DNA from: an uncultured Coriobacteriaceae bacterium
Lineage (GTDB): Bacteria; Actinomycetota; Coriobacteriia; Coriobacteriales; Eggerthellaceae
DNA: 64,000 nt
Assembly (NCBI GenBank): GCA_902768975.1
Contig: CACXMZ010000009.1
Location: 37,706-101,705 of the forward strand
Direction of reading: 5' to 3'
Part shown: positions 1 through 9,400 of the stretch, piece after piece
How the letters are laid out: each line of letters starts with the position of its first letter
How positions within the stretch are numbered: the first letter of the stretch is position 1
Notes under the pieces: generated by a model
Seen by the model: only the letters and a program-made list of their open reading frames with translations
What the model was told of the DNA's origin: nothing
Databases searched by the model: none
Program-made: the position numbers and the translations under genes

Positions 1-1
1 G

Positions 2-277
2 GTTGAACAGCGTGGCAAAAGAGACAAGCGCCCGCAGCTTTCCGACCTGCGCGAATCGGGCTCTATCGAACAGGACGCCGACATTGTTATGTTTATCGAC
101 CGTTCGCTTAACCAGATGGAAGCCGAGGAAGACGGCCGCCCTGAAGCGGGCACGGCTAACCTTATTGTGGCAAAGCACCGTAATGGCCCCACGCGCGACA
201 TTACGCTTTCTTGGACGCCCGAATCAACCACGTTTGGTGACTACTTCGACACATCGCGCTACGCGGGTGCCGTGTAA
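2..277 (+). CDS. dnaB: Replicative DNA helicase DnaB, C-terminal end (partial)
   Basis: The frame is open from base 2 to a TAA at 275-277, so only the last 91 residues are present. They include LSDLRESGSIEQDADIVMFI and, later, LIVAKHRNGPTRDITLSW. This is the end of the RecA-like ATPase domain of DnaB, including the segment around the conserved arginine finger (KHRNGPT). DnaB is the hexameric ring helicase that unwinds DNA at the replication fork. The gene ends 53 bases before the nuclease gene and has no clear terminator, so read-through is possible. Identity is firm from the motifs. Whether the missing part carries an intein, common in this family, cannot be seen. Confidence 0.9.
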   Translation, partial: VEQRGKRDKRPQLSDLRESGSIEQDADIVMFIDRSLNQMEAEEDGRPEAGTANLIVAKHRNGPTRDITLSWTPESTTFGDYFDTSRYAGAV

Positions 278-330
278 GCCGGCGCAAGTCTTACACTAAC
301 GCTTGAATAATCAAGGCTGAGCAGGAGTAT

Positions 331-1596
331 ATGGGTAAACGAATCACATTCCTTCATGCGGCGGACCTTCACCTGGGTGCGCCCATGCGTGGCCTGCGAG
401 CGCTTTCGGAAAAGTGGGCAAGCCGCGTGGCGGAAGCCATCCCTGAAGCCTTCGACAGCTTGGTCGAAGCGGCCATCGAACGCGAAGTGGACTTCGTCAT
501 TCTTGCGGGCGACATCTTTGACCAAGCCCAGCCTTCGTATGCAAATTACCTGCGCTTCGCCGCGGGCCTCGCGCGCCTCGACGCCGCGGGTATCCCGAGT
601 TATTTGTGCACGGGAAACCACGACCCCTACGTGAGCTGGCGTACCGACCTCGTGGACCTGCCACCAAGCACCCATATGTTTCCTGCTGAAAAGCCCGGCT
701 TTGCGGTGTTCGAAAAGGTGGGGGAGCCACTCGCGCTGTTGGGCGGGCGCGGTTTTTACCATAAGGTATTCGAAGCGGGCGCAAACATTGCCGAAGGCAT
801 TAGCCGCAGGGCGGCGCAGGAAGCCTGCGGGGTGAACGCCCCCTTTGCCGTGGGTGTTATTCACACAGGCCTTAACCTGGACGTAAACAAGGCGCCCGTT
901 AACCCCAGGGACCTGCTGCGAAGCGAAATGGACTACTGGGCGCTCGGGCATATTCACCAGCCTTGGGTGGACGACCAGGACGACCCGCATATCGTCTTTT
1001 CTGGCTGCATCCAGGGGCGCGACGTAAACGAAGCGGGCGCGCGTGGCTGCTACCTGGTTACCCTTGAAGAAGGGAAGTCCAACCATATCGAGTTTCTTTC
1101 TTTGGCAAGCATCGTGTGGCAAACGCTTAATGTGGACGTGTCCGCCTGCCAGACGGTCGACGAAATTGCTACTGAAGCGAGCAAGGAACTGTTCCGTGCC
1201 AACGCACAAGCTCAGTGCGACAGTATGGTGGTGCGCCTGCGCTTGGTGGGGCAAACGCCGCTCCATGGCATCTTGCAAGAGCCAGGAATCTTGAGCGACA
1301 TGCGCGACCAAATCAACGCGGCCCATTCCACTTTCTTCTGCGACAGTTTGCGCGACGCCACAAAAGCCCCCTGGGACAAAGACGCCCTTCTAGTGGAAGG
1401 CTTGTTCCCAGCGGTGCTTCTTGAAACCGCGGAACGCATAAAGGCCAATGAAGGTGAAACCCTGCGCTATATCCAAGACGAATTCTTGCAGCGCGACTTG
1501 AAGCTTCCCCATGGCCTACACGAACAATGCGAAAGCATGCAAGACAAGGCCAGCGAAATCGCGCTCGACATTTTGCGCTGCGAGGTGGGTCAATGA
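331..1596 (+). CDS. DNA repair exonuclease, SbcD/YhaO-like metallophosphoesterase
   Basis: This 421-residue protein starts with the calcineurin-like phosphoesterase signature. In order the motifs are LHAADLHLGAP (residues ~8-18), ILAGDIFD (~57-64), GNHD (~95), IHTG (~177) and GHIHQP (~206). These supply the Asp/His/Asn ligands of the two-metal nuclease site found in SbcD and Mre11. The C-terminal ~180 residues are a family-type capping domain. The start is an ATG behind CAGGAG. The stop overlaps the next gene as ATGA, so it is translationally coupled to the ATPase. Such pairs process DNA ends and hairpins. Two membrane segments in the partner favour the Bacillus YhaO-YhaN type over classical SbcCD. 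Confidence 0.88.
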   Translation: MGKRITFLHAADLHLGAPMRGLRALSEKWASRVAEAIPEAFDSLVEAAIEREVDFVILAGDIFDQAQPSYANYLRFAAGLARLDAAGIPSYLCTGNHDPYVSWRTDLVDLPPSTHMFPAEKPGFAVFEKVGEPLALLGGRGFYHKVFEAGANIAEGISRRAAQEACGVNAPFAVGVIHTGLNLDVNKAPVNPRDLLRSEMDYWALGHIHQPWVDDQDDPHIVFSGCIQGRDVNEAGARGCYLVTLEEGKSNHIEFLSLASIVWQTLNVDVSACQTVDEIATEASKELFRANAQAQCDSMVVRLRLVGQTPLHGILQEPGILSDMRDQINAAHSTFFCDSLRDATKAPWDKDALLVEGLFPAVLLETAERIKANEGETLRYIQDEFLQRDLKLPHGLHEQCESMQDKASEIALDILRCEVGQ

Positions 1597-3794
1597 ACAA
1601 GCCTCGTAAAGCATTCGGAACTCACTATTTGCAGCGCGTGCACATCGACGCCTTTGGCGCATTCTTCCAGCGCAACATCGGGCCATTTTCTGAAGGCATG
1701 AACTTAGTCTATGGCGCCAACGAAGCAGGGAAGACAACCGCAAGTACCTTTATTGGAGGCGTTCTGTTTGGCTGGCCCGACGCTCGCGGTTCGCGCAATG
1801 CCTACCGGCCTGCGGGGGCTCATCGGGCGGGTTCACTTACCTTTGAAGCGCGCGAAGGGCTCGCCGCTTCCGCCATTGAATGTAGGCGCGAAAGGAACGC
1901 GGGCGGCATCATGCCCGACCCGAACCCTGCCGTGCTTGCCGACATCGACGAAGCTACCTATCGCACGATTTTCTCTTTGAATTCCGACGAACTGCTGGAC
2001 CTTGGCCGGGGCACCGACATTACCGCCCACCTTTTAACGGCGGGTGCCGGTACGGCAGTTTCGCCTGCTCATGCGCTTGCAGAAATTCAGGGGCGCATTA
2101 ATAATTGCCTTTCGAATTCCGCCCAGTACCCCAATGCCATTCCTCGAATTGAAGGGGAACGGGAAGGGGTGCGTGAAGCCCTTGAAGCGGCGGCTGAAGA
2201 AGCGCAAGTATTTAAGAAGGAAGCGCGCGAATACGAAGAATTGGCACCGCGTCTTGAAGCCATGAAGCTTCAACTGGCAGAAAAGAATGAACAGCTTGAA
2301 CACCTGGCGGCGCAGGGTAAGGTAATAGAAGGCTTGCTCGAAGAACGCGAACGCCTGGAAGCAGAACATGCCAAGGTGCTTGCCCAGGAAGCAAAACTTT
2401 CCCAGCAGCCCGAAAGCCGCACAGAAGCATTCCCTGTTGGAATCGATCCCACGCGAGCACGGGCCCTGCGGGAAGAAATCGAAGACTTGCTCGTGCGCCA
2501 GTCGCAGCTTGAAAGCGACGTGCAGCACGCCGAAGACAACTACGCACAAGCCAAGGCGCATTTTGCTGCACTCGCACAGAGTGGTGCCCACCTGCGCCAG
2601 CAGCAAGCCGAAGCCCAGAAGCGGCGCTTTGCTTCGGTGGCAAGCATCGCCCTGCCGGCAATATTTGCCCTCGCGGCATTCCTTATGTTTATGCTGCGGC
2701 GCGACTCAAACGACTTGGCACCCCTCGTTGCCGCCATCGTGTTCGCCCTCGCGGCGGTACTTTGCGCTTTCCTCGTGCCCACGCTTCTTATGCGGGGCGG
2801 TGGGCAGCGTTCTGCAGAAGAGCAAAGCATTGAAGATGCCACGAATGACTTGAGCAAGGCCGAACAACAAATGTCCGCAGCGGCTGAAAAGCAGGACACC
2901 TTTGCTGCCCAGGTTGCCCAAAGCCTGGAAGCAGCGGGCCTTGCCCTGGCAGACGGCGACCTGCGTTATGCGCGTGCCTTGCTTGACGACATGCGCGAAG
3001 CCCAAAGCGCCCAGCAGGTTTTTGAAGAACAGCGCAATAATGTGTGCGCTACGCGAGCAAGTCTCGACGCCAACCGCGCCCGCAATGCGCAACTTTTGCA
3101 CGAAGCCTATGCAAGCCTGGGTTACGAAGAGCAGGTTTCACTTGGGCACATTCAGGCACGTGTTCAGCAAGAAAGCGCCAGGCGCCAGGAATTGAGCAAC
3201 GAAGTCACGGAGCTTTCGCAGCGCATGGGCCAGCTTCAGAAGGACCTCGAACGCGCTGAACACCTGCAAGACTTCGACCGCCTGAAGCTTGAAGATGCGC
3301 AACTTGCAACGCGTTTGAAAGACACGAAAAAGGAGCTCGCCCAGCTGTTGGTGGTGCGCCAGCTACTCGAGCAATCCATTGCCGCCTGGGAAGACAAAAG
3401 CCAGCCGGAAGTTTACAAAAAAGCGGGGGAACTCATGGCCCTTATGACGGGTGGCGCTTGGGTGGAAGTGCGCATGGGTGCGCAGGAACACATAGAAGTG
3501 GTCGACGCCTTCGGCCAGTCGCGCGAGCCGCAGTTCCTTTCCTTGGGCACCTGCCAGCAGCTCTACCTTGCCTTGCGCATAGCCTTGCTCATGACGGCAG
3601 AAAACGTAGGGCGCTCCATTCCCATTTTGGCAGACGACATCCTCGTTAACTTCGACGCCTGCCGCCGCGTGGGAGCCGTTTCTGCCTTGCAGGAACTTTC
3701 GAAGGTGCGCCAGGTTATCGTTTTTACCTGCCATGAAGAAGTGAAGCAGCTCATGCTAAGCACCTGCGAAGAACTAAATGTAGTGGAACTGTAG
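1593..3794 (+). CDS. YhaN-like SMC-type AAA ATPase, partner of the upstream nuclease
   Basis: The protein has 733 residues from the ATG at 1593, which overlaps the stop of the nuclease gene; the frame is open further upstream. An N-terminal AAA_23-type half has a Walker A motif (GANEAGKTT, ~45-53). Long Glu/Gln/Ala-rich coiled coils run from ~190 to 345 and ~430 to 610. Two hydrophobic stretches at about 355-405 look like membrane segments. The C-terminal half has the signature LSLGTCQQLYLALRIA and a Walker B-like ILADDILVNFD. Full SbcC is longer and has a zinc hook, which is not visible here. The size, the LSxGT signature and the central membrane hairpin fit YhaN. The likely role is ATP-driven DNA-end processing at the membrane together with the nuclease. 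Confidence 0.82.
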   Translation: MNKPRKAFGTHYLQRVHIDAFGAFFQRNIGPFSEGMNLVYGANEAGKTTASTFIGGVLFGWPDARGSRNAYRPAGAHRAGSLTFEAREGLAASAIECRRERNAGGIMPDPNPAVLADIDEATYRTIFSLNSDELLDLGRGTDITAHLLTAGAGTAVSPAHALAEIQGRINNCLSNSAQYPNAIPRIEGEREGVREALEAAAEEAQVFKKEAREYEELAPRLEAMKLQLAEKNEQLEHLAAQGKVIEGLLEERERLEAEHAKVLAQEAKLSQQPESRTEAFPVGIDPTRARALREEIEDLLVRQSQLESDVQHAEDNYAQAKAHFAALAQSGAHLRQQQAEAQKRRFASVASIALPAIFALAAFLMFMLRRDSNDLAPLVAAIVFALAAVLCAFLVPTLLMRGGGQRSAEEQSIEDATNDLSKAEQQMSAAAEKQDTFAAQVAQSLEAAGLALADGDLRYARALLDDMREAQSAQQVFEEQRNNVCATRASLDANRARNAQLLHEAYASLGYEEQVSLGHIQARVQQESARRQELSNEVTELSQRMGQLQKDLERAEHLQDFDRLKLEDAQLATRLKDTKKELAQLLVVRQLLEQSIAAWEDKSQPEVYKKAGELMALMTGGAWVEVRMGAQEHIEVVDAFGQSREPQFLSLGTCQQLYLALRIALLMTAENVGRSIPILADDILVNFDACRRVGAVSALQELSKVRQVIVFTCHEEVKQLMLSTCEELNVVEL

Positions 3795-3862
3795 TGTGCC
3801 CTGTGCTAAATATGGGGGAACTGTACTACAATATCTTGGTTTGATTTACGAAAGGACCGCGC

Positions 3863-5158
3863 ATGCCATCAACAGTGCTTGTGGGCGCCCAATGGGGCGA
3901 CGAAGGTAAAGGTAAAATTACCGACCTTATTTCTTCCGACTACGACTACGTCGTGCGTTTCCAAGGCGGGAACAACGCGGGGCATACCGTTATTGCCGAC
4001 GGTAAAAAACTTGCTTTGCGCTTGACGCCTTCGGGTGTAATGAGCCCCCACTGCGTGCCCGTCATTGGCAATGGCGTGGTGGTGGACCCGCGCGTCTTGG
4101 CAAGCGAAATGGACATGCTGGCTGAAAATGGCATCTCAACTGAAAAGCTTGTTATTAGTTGCGACGCCCATGTCATTATGCCCTACCACATTGCCCTCGA
4201 CGGCGCCCAGGAAATGCGCTTGGGCAAGCATGAAATCGGCACGACGAAAAACGGCATCGGCCCGGCTTACAAAGACAAGGCAGGGCGCACGGGCATTCGC
4301 ATTCAGGACTTGCTCGACGAAAAGATCTTCCGCGAAAAGCTCGAAACTGCCCTTGAATACAAGAACCAGGTGCTCGAAAAGATTTATGGGCTGCCCACCT
4401 TTACGGTCGACCAGATTCTGGAAGAGTACCTGCCCTATGCCGACCTTATTCGCCCGCATATGGCAGAAACGGCCCAGCTGCTCAACGAAGCCCTGCGTGC
4501 CGAAAAGAACATCCTCTTCGAAGGCGCCCAAGGCACCTTGCTCGACATCGACCATGGCACCTATCCCTTCGTTACCAGTTCCAGCTGCTGCGCGGGTGGC
4601 GCACCCACGGGCAGCGGGGTGGGGCCCAAGGCTATTACGAAGGTGCTGGGCATTACCAAGGCTTACATCACGCGCGTGGGTTCGGGCCCATTCCCCACGG
4701 AACTCAAGGACGAAACGGGCGAACTGCTCGGCCAAGTGGGCGGTGAATTCGGCGTGGTAACGGGGCGCAAGCGTCGCTGCGGCTGGTTCGACGCGGTTAT
4801 CGCGCGCTACGCTGCCGACGTGAACAGCCTCACCGACATTGCCCTTACCAAGCTCGACGTGCTTTCGGCTGTGGACACTATTAAGGTGTGCGTGGCTTAC
4901 GAAGCCGACGGCGTGCGTTACGACTATTTCCCCATGCAGCATTCGGTTATTTATCCGAAAAACGTGACACCCATCTACGAAGAACTGCCCGGCTGGAAGG
5001 GCGAAGACATTACGGCTTGTCGTAGCTTCGAAGACCTTCCCGCTAATGCGCAGGCCTACGTTGAATACCTGGAAGCAAAGATTGGCGTGCCCATGAGCAT
5101 TATCGCCGTGGGCCCAGACCGTGAACAAACTATCTTTAGAGGTTGGAGTTCTCGATGA
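3863..5158 (+). CDS. purA: Adenylosuccinate synthetase
   Basis: PurA joins IMP and aspartate using GTP to make adenylosuccinate, the first committed step from IMP to AMP. The 431-residue length is typical. Visible motifs are [14 protein letters not shown] at the N terminus (phosphate-binding loop with catalytic Asp), [10 protein letters not shown] (~37), [14 protein letters not shown] (~128-141), [17 protein letters not shown] (~220) and [12 protein letters not shown] (~302). The start is the ATG behind GAAAGGA. Its stop overlaps the purD start by four bases (ATGA), so the two purine genes are coupled. Confidence 0.97.
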   Translation: MPSTVLVGAQWGDEGKGKITDLISSDYDYVVRFQGGNNAGHTVIADGKKLALRLTPSGVMSPHCVPVIGNGVVVDPRVLASEMDMLAENGISTEKLVISCDAHVIMPYHIALDGAQEMRLGKHEIGTTKNGIGPAYKDKAGRTGIRIQDLLDEKIFREKLETALEYKNQVLEKIYGLPTFTVDQILEEYLPYADLIRPHMAETAQLLNEALRAEKNILFEGAQGTLLDIDHGTYPFVTSSSCCAGGAPTGSGVGPKAITKVLGITKAYITRVGSGPFPTELKDETGELLGQVGGEFGVVTGRKRRCGWFDAVIARYAADVNSLTDIALTKLDVLSAVDTIKVCVAYEADGVRYDYFPMQHSVIYPKNVTPIYEELPGWKGEDITACRSFEDLPANAQAYVEYLEAKIGVPMSIIAVGPDREQTIFRGWSSR

Positions 5159-6447
5159 ACATAGCAGTACTTGGTAGTGGCGGGCGCGAGCATGCCATTT
5201 GTTGGGCGCTTGCAAAGTCGCCCAAGACCGAAACCCTTTTCGCCATTCCTGGCAATGGGGGCACGGCTGCTGTTGCTGAAAACGTGGCCAGCTTGGACAT
5301 TTGCGACGCCGAAGCCCTGGTAGGTTTTGCCCAGGACCGCAACATCGACTTGGTGGTCATTGGTCCGGAAGCTCCGCTCGTGGCAGGCATGGCCGACGCC
5401 CTGCGTGGTGCCGGCATTGCCGTCTTTGGGCCCGACGCCCAGGGTGCCGCCCTGGAAGGGAGCAAGACGGTCGCCAAGGAATTCATGGACGCTAACCATA
5501 TTCCCACGGCAGCCTATGGCAGCTTCACCAGTGAAGTGGAAGCTATCAATTATGCACGCCAGCTGGGTGCGCCCCTGGTTGTGAAGGCCGACGGCCTTGC
5601 AGCGGGTAAGGGCGTTATCGTGGCCGAAGAATTAGACACGGCCGAAGACGCTATTCGCATGTGCTTTGAAGGCGAATTCGGTGAAGCGGGCAACCGCGTG
5701 GTGGTCGAAGAATGCCTCACGGGTCCCGAATGTTCGCTCCTTGCTTTCGTCACAGACGGCAAGGCGTTTTGCATGGCAACCGCCCAGGACCACAAGCGCG
5801 CCTACAACGGCGACATGGGTCCCAACACGGGTGGCATGGGCGTGTATTCACCGGTACCCATCGTGACCGAAGAAGAAATGGCCACCATGGTGCGCGTGAT
5901 GGAAGAATCGGCTGCGGCAACAGCTCGCGCTCCGTTTGAAAACGACTACCGCGGTGTGCTCTATGGCGGCTTCATGCTCACGCCTGAAGGCCCCAAGGTG
6001 CTGGAATTCAACGCCCGCTTTGGCGACCCTGAAACCCAGGTTATCCTTCCGCGCCTCGAATCCGACTTGGTAAGCATAATGTATGCGGTTGCTACGGGCG
6101 ACACGGCTTCCATCGACCTTCAGTGGTCGCCGCTGTGGGCTGTATGCGTCGTGCTTGCGAGCGAAGGCTACCCTGGAGCCTATGAAAAAGGTAAGGTCAT
6201 CCTGGGTGTCGACGAAGCGGAAGCCCTCGAAAATGTGGTGGTCTTCCATGCGGGAACCACGCTCAATGCCGACGGTGAATTGGTTACTGCAGGCGGCCGC
6301 GTTTTGAATGTGGTGGCCATGGGCGAAAGCTTCGACGAAGCGCGCGAACGTGCCTACGAAGCCTGCGAGCTCATTAACTTCGAAGGCAAGCAATACCGCA
6401 CCGACATTGGCGCCAAGGCGGCTGCAGGTCGTTCTTCCTGGGAATAG
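5155..6447 (+). CDS. purD: Phosphoribosylamine-glycine ligase (GAR synthetase)
   Basis: PurD makes glycinamide ribonucleotide from phosphoribosylamine, glycine and ATP, the second step of de novo purine synthesis. The N terminus reads [15 protein letters not shown]. An ATP-grasp core follows, with [14 protein letters not shown] (~142-155), [10 protein letters not shown] (~223) and [11 protein letters not shown] (~283-293). The length of 430 residues fits the family. I chose the ATG at 5155 because it overlaps the purA stop and begins the Rossmann-like motif directly; four extra upstream residues are possible. purD sits apart from most pur genes, although purE lies 6.5 kb downstream. Confidence 0.96.
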   Translation: MNIAVLGSGGREHAICWALAKSPKTETLFAIPGNGGTAAVAENVASLDICDAEALVGFAQDRNIDLVVIGPEAPLVAGMADALRGAGIAVFGPDAQGAALEGSKTVAKEFMDANHIPTAAYGSFTSEVEAINYARQLGAPLVVKADGLAAGKGVIVAEELDTAEDAIRMCFEGEFGEAGNRVVVEECLTGPECSLLAFVTDGKAFCMATAQDHKRAYNGDMGPNTGGMGVYSPVPIVTEEEMATMVRVMEESAAATARAPFENDYRGVLYGGFMLTPEGPKVLEFNARFGDPETQVILPRLESDLVSIMYAVATGDTASIDLQWSPLWAVCVVLASEGYPGAYEKGKVILGVDEAEALENVVVFHAGTTLNADGELVTAGGRVLNVVAMGESFDEARERAYEACELINFEGKQYRTDIGAKAAAGRSSWE

Positions 6448-6453
6448 AAAAGG

Positions 6454-7779
6454 GTGCAGCACTCCTTGTTAAGAGAACGCGCCCTTTCAAAAGTTGTTGC
6501 CACCTTAGGCGACAAAATCCTGCGGCTCAGTCCCGTAAAACAAAAGTCGTTTCCCGTTCCCGACTTGGGGCGGAAATATATGCTGTACGCCCATGTGCCC
6601 TTTTGCGAGCGCTTGTGCCCGTATTGCAGTTTTAATCGATTTCCCCATGCTGAAGATCGGGCCATTCCGTATTTCGAAAACCTGCGTGAAGAAATGCGCA
6701 TGCTTGCGCGCGCGGGTTACGACTTTCATTCTTTATATATTGGTGGGGGCACGCCTACCATTATGGTGGACCAGTTGTGCGAAACCATCGACCTGGCCCG
6801 TGAATTGTTTTCGCTTGAAGACGTTTCTACGGAAACAAACCCGAACCACCTTATTCCTGAAATTTTGGAACCCCTTTCGGGCCGCATTCAGCGCTTGAGC
6901 GTGGGCGTGCAAAGTTCCAACAACGCACTGCTTAAGGCCATGGACCGCTATGAAAAGTACGGTTCAGCCGAAGAAGTTTTTGAGCGCATTCAACATGTGG
7001 CTCAGTACCCCTTTACCTTTAACGTGGACATGATTTTCAACTTCCCTGCGCAAACGGAAGACATGCTCATTGAAGACCTTGCCTTTGTTATAGAAAGCGG
7101 CTGCAACCAGACGACTTTCTACCCACTCATGGCTTCACCTTCGGTGGAACAGAAGCTGGCGGAAACCGTGGGGCAGGTGGACTATGTACGCGAACGGCAT
7201 TATTACGACATCATCTGTCGTTCGCTCATCGAGGCGGGTTTTGATTTTTCAAGTGCCTGGACTTTCAACCGCAGCACGGGTGGTGCCATGGTGGACGAAT
7301 ACGTGGTCAAGGCCGAAGAATATCCCGCCATTGGTAGCGGCGGCATTTCGTATTTGGGCGGCAATCTGTACGTGAATACTTTCTCCTTGCGCGAATATAA
7401 TGCAGCCGTAGCTGCGGGCACGCAGGCACTCATGGGGCAGGTGCGTTTGCCCAAGCGCGGACAAATGCGTTACCGCTTTCTTATGCAGCTCTTTGGCTTG
7501 CGCCTAGACAAGAAACAATTCAAGGCGGACTTTGGCGTGAGCGTGGAAGCGGGCCTGCCTATAGAAATGGCATTCATGCGCGCCAATGGAGCCTTCGCCA
7601 CCGACAACGAATTCGAACTCACGCTCACACCAGCAGGGCGCTACCTGACGGTGGTTATGATGCGCCAGTTCTTTATTTCGGTTAACACCTTACGCGACCA
7701 GGCCCGTGCGGCTCTTCCTGAAGAAGAACGCGACCTCATTTTTGGGGAAGGCGTCATGGGTCTTCCCGTGTGTCACTAA
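6454..7779 (+). CDS. Radical SAM protein, HemN/HemW/HutW-like
   Basis: The cluster motif CERLCPYCSFNRFP is a CX3CX2C radical SAM [4Fe-4S] site, preceded by YAHVPF as in HemN/HemW proteins. The family also shows LYIGGGTPT, STETNPNHL and LSVGVQSSNNALLKAMDR. The length is about 440 residues with a C-terminal HemN-type winged region. Relatives include oxygen-independent coproporphyrinogen III oxidase, the heme chaperone HemW and the heme-utilisation protein HutW. The sequence alone does not decide among them, and the residues specific to true coproporphyrinogen oxidase are not obvious. Heme handling would suit the adjacent cytochrome bd genes. The start is unsure: GTG 6454 lies too close to AAAAGGG, and TTG 6466 is a good alternative. 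Confidence 0.8.
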   Translation: MQHSLLRERALSKVVATLGDKILRLSPVKQKSFPVPDLGRKYMLYAHVPFCERLCPYCSFNRFPHAEDRAIPYFENLREEMRMLARAGYDFHSLYIGGGTPTIMVDQLCETIDLARELFSLEDVSTETNPNHLIPEILEPLSGRIQRLSVGVQSSNNALLKAMDRYEKYGSAEEVFERIQHVAQYPFTFNVDMIFNFPAQTEDMLIEDLAFVIESGCNQTTFYPLMASPSVEQKLAETVGQVDYVRERHYYDIICRSLIEAGFDFSSAWTFNRSTGGAMVDEYVVKAEEYPAIGSGGISYLGGNLYVNTFSLREYNAAVAAGTQALMGQVRLPKRGQMRYRFLMQLFGLRLDKKQFKADFGVSVEAGLPIEMAFMRANGAFATDNEFELTLTPAGRYLTVVMMRQFFISVNTLRDQARAALPEEERDLIFGEGVMGLPVCH

Positions 7780-7840
7780 TTGTTTAAGCGCTCGCATCGC
7801 CTCATTCCTTAGGGTAAAACTACTAAGTCAATATGCTTTG

Positions 7841-7899
7841 TTGACGAACTGTTTTTTAAATGCTACTATTGCGGTAGCAATTGATACTAAATAAGTATC
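7841..7899 (+). promoter_or_regulatory. cydAB promoter with palindromic operator candidates
   Basis: A sigma-70-type promoter reads TTGACG (7841-7846), a 17-base spacer, then TACTAT (7864-7869). The -10 lies in an inverted repeat TGCTAC/GTAGCA (7861-7866 and 7874-7879). Just downstream is a perfect palindrome GATACT-AAATA-AGTATC (7883-7899), placed to act as a repressor site. The half-site ATACTWA also occurs in the promoter of the MarR-family gene downstream of cydB, suggesting that regulator acts here. The promoter is seen; the operator assignment is inference. Confidence 0.6.
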
Positions 7900-7959
7900 A
7901 TTTATGGATTTGGTATGGGGTTGTAACCCCAGGGAGAAGAAAAGGAAGGGGATGAGGGC

Positions 7960-9399
7960 ATGGATGTAGAGATTCTGGCACGTTTGCAATTCGCATTTAC
8001 GGCAGCGTACCACTTCTTGTTCGTTCCGACCAATGTTGGTCTGGGCCTTATAGTCGCACTCATGCAGACGCGCTACTATAAGACTCGCAAGCCCGAAGAC
8101 CTGGCAGTGGCAAAATGGTGGGTGAAGTTCTTTACTATCACCTTCGCCATGGGTGTTGCTACCGGTATTACGATGGAGTTTAGTTTTGGTACCAACTGGG
8201 CCAACTACGCTCGTTTCGTAGGTGACATCTTCGGTGCACCGCTGGCCGCCGAAGCCCTGCTTGCATTCTTTATGGAGTCCACGTTCCTGGGCGTTTTGCT
8301 GCTTGGTCGTGGCAAGGTAAGCGAAAAATTCATGACAGCTGCTGCCTGGCTCGTGTGGGCCGGTTCAACCTTCAGCTGCCTGTGGATCCTTATCGCTAAC
8401 TCCTGGATGCAGACGCCGGGTGGTTATGCAATCGAAGGCGGCAAGGCAGTCCTGACTGACTTTTTTGGCGCAGCGTTCAACCCGTCGACGTTAGCTCGCT
8501 TCACCCACACGGTGGACGCTATCATCATCATGGGTTCGTTCCTCGCTATTGCCATTGGTGCTTACAACCTGCGCAACAAGAAGAACGAATACTTTGGCAA
8601 GCGCCAGATTCAGGTTGGCACTATAGTGGCCCTGGTTGCTGTTATTCTCATGCTTCCGTTCTCGCACATGCAGGCAACGGTTGTCGCGGACGAACAGCCC
8701 GAAAAGCTGGCTGCTATGGAAGGCCAGTATGAAGACGGCCCGGCAGACCTGTATCTGTTCGGCTGGGTCGACGAAGCCAACCAGACGGTCAATGGTATTA
8801 AGCTCATGGACGGCGGCACTTCGCTGCTGGCTTGGGGCGACCCCACTAAGGAAACCATTGGTCTGAACACCGCTTCGAAGAATATTGAACAGCGCATCGC
8901 TGAAGTCCGTTCGGGCGAATACCTGCGCAACGGCGAACAGTTCTATCAGACGGTCGGTTCCAACGAAGAATCTTACGCACCTGCCACCACGGCTCCCGTG
9001 CAGATCACCTTCCAGAGCTACCACCTGATGGTTGCCCTGTACGGCTGCATCGTACTGTGGCTTATCTTTGCCTTTATCGTGCGCGGCAAGATTAACAAGG
9101 GCCAAGAAGCTTCCAGCGGCTTGCTGAAGGCGCTCTACTTTGCCCCCTTGTTCCCCATTCTTGCTATCGAAGCTGGTTGGTTTGTTGCCGAATTCGGTCG
9201 CCAGCCCTGGATCGTATGGAACGAACTGCTCATGGTAGACGCCATTTCGCCTGCCGTTGACGCTCCGCAGCTTATCATCACCATGGTTCTGTTCCTGGCG
9301 GTGTATGCTCTGCTGCTGTTCATCCTGTTCAAGAATGCCTTCCGCATTATCAAGGAAGGTCCGGAACAGGTAGAAGTTATTGAAGGGGAGGTGGCCTAG
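7960..9399 (+). CDS. cydA: Cytochrome bd quinol oxidase subunit I
   Basis: CydA is the membrane subunit that binds hemes b558, b595 and d, and oxidises quinol to reduce O2 to water. The 479-residue protein opens with ILARLQFAFTAAYHFLFVP, carrying the family's N-terminal heme-ligand histidine. It has EFSFGTNW, the acidic AAEALLAFFMEST stretch, and GRQPWIVWNELL near the C terminus, characteristic of CydA. The periplasmic Q-loop is of the short type. About nine membrane helices are visible. The ATG at 7960 is the only in-frame start near a purine-rich site. In an anaerobe the enzyme probably protects against oxygen. Confidence 0.96.
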   Translation: MDVEILARLQFAFTAAYHFLFVPTNVGLGLIVALMQTRYYKTRKPEDLAVAKWWVKFFTITFAMGVATGITMEFSFGTNWANYARFVGDIFGAPLAAEALLAFFMESTFLGVLLLGRGKVSEKFMTAAAWLVWAGSTFSCLWILIANSWMQTPGGYAIEGGKAVLTDFFGAAFNPSTLARFTHTVDAIIIMGSFLAIAIGAYNLRNKKNEYFGKRQIQVGTIVALVAVILMLPFSHMQATVVADEQPEKLAAMEGQYEDGPADLYLFGWVDEANQTVNGIKLMDGGTSLLAWGDPTKETIGLNTASKNIEQRIAEVRSGEYLRNGEQFYQTVGSNEESYAPATTAPVQITFQSYHLMVALYGCIVLWLIFAFIVRGKINKGQEASSGLLKALYFAPLFPILAIEAGWFVAEFGRQPWIVWNELLMVDAISPAVDAPQLIITMVLFLAVYALLLFILFKNAFRIIKEGPEQVEVIEGEVA

Positions 9400-9400
9400 C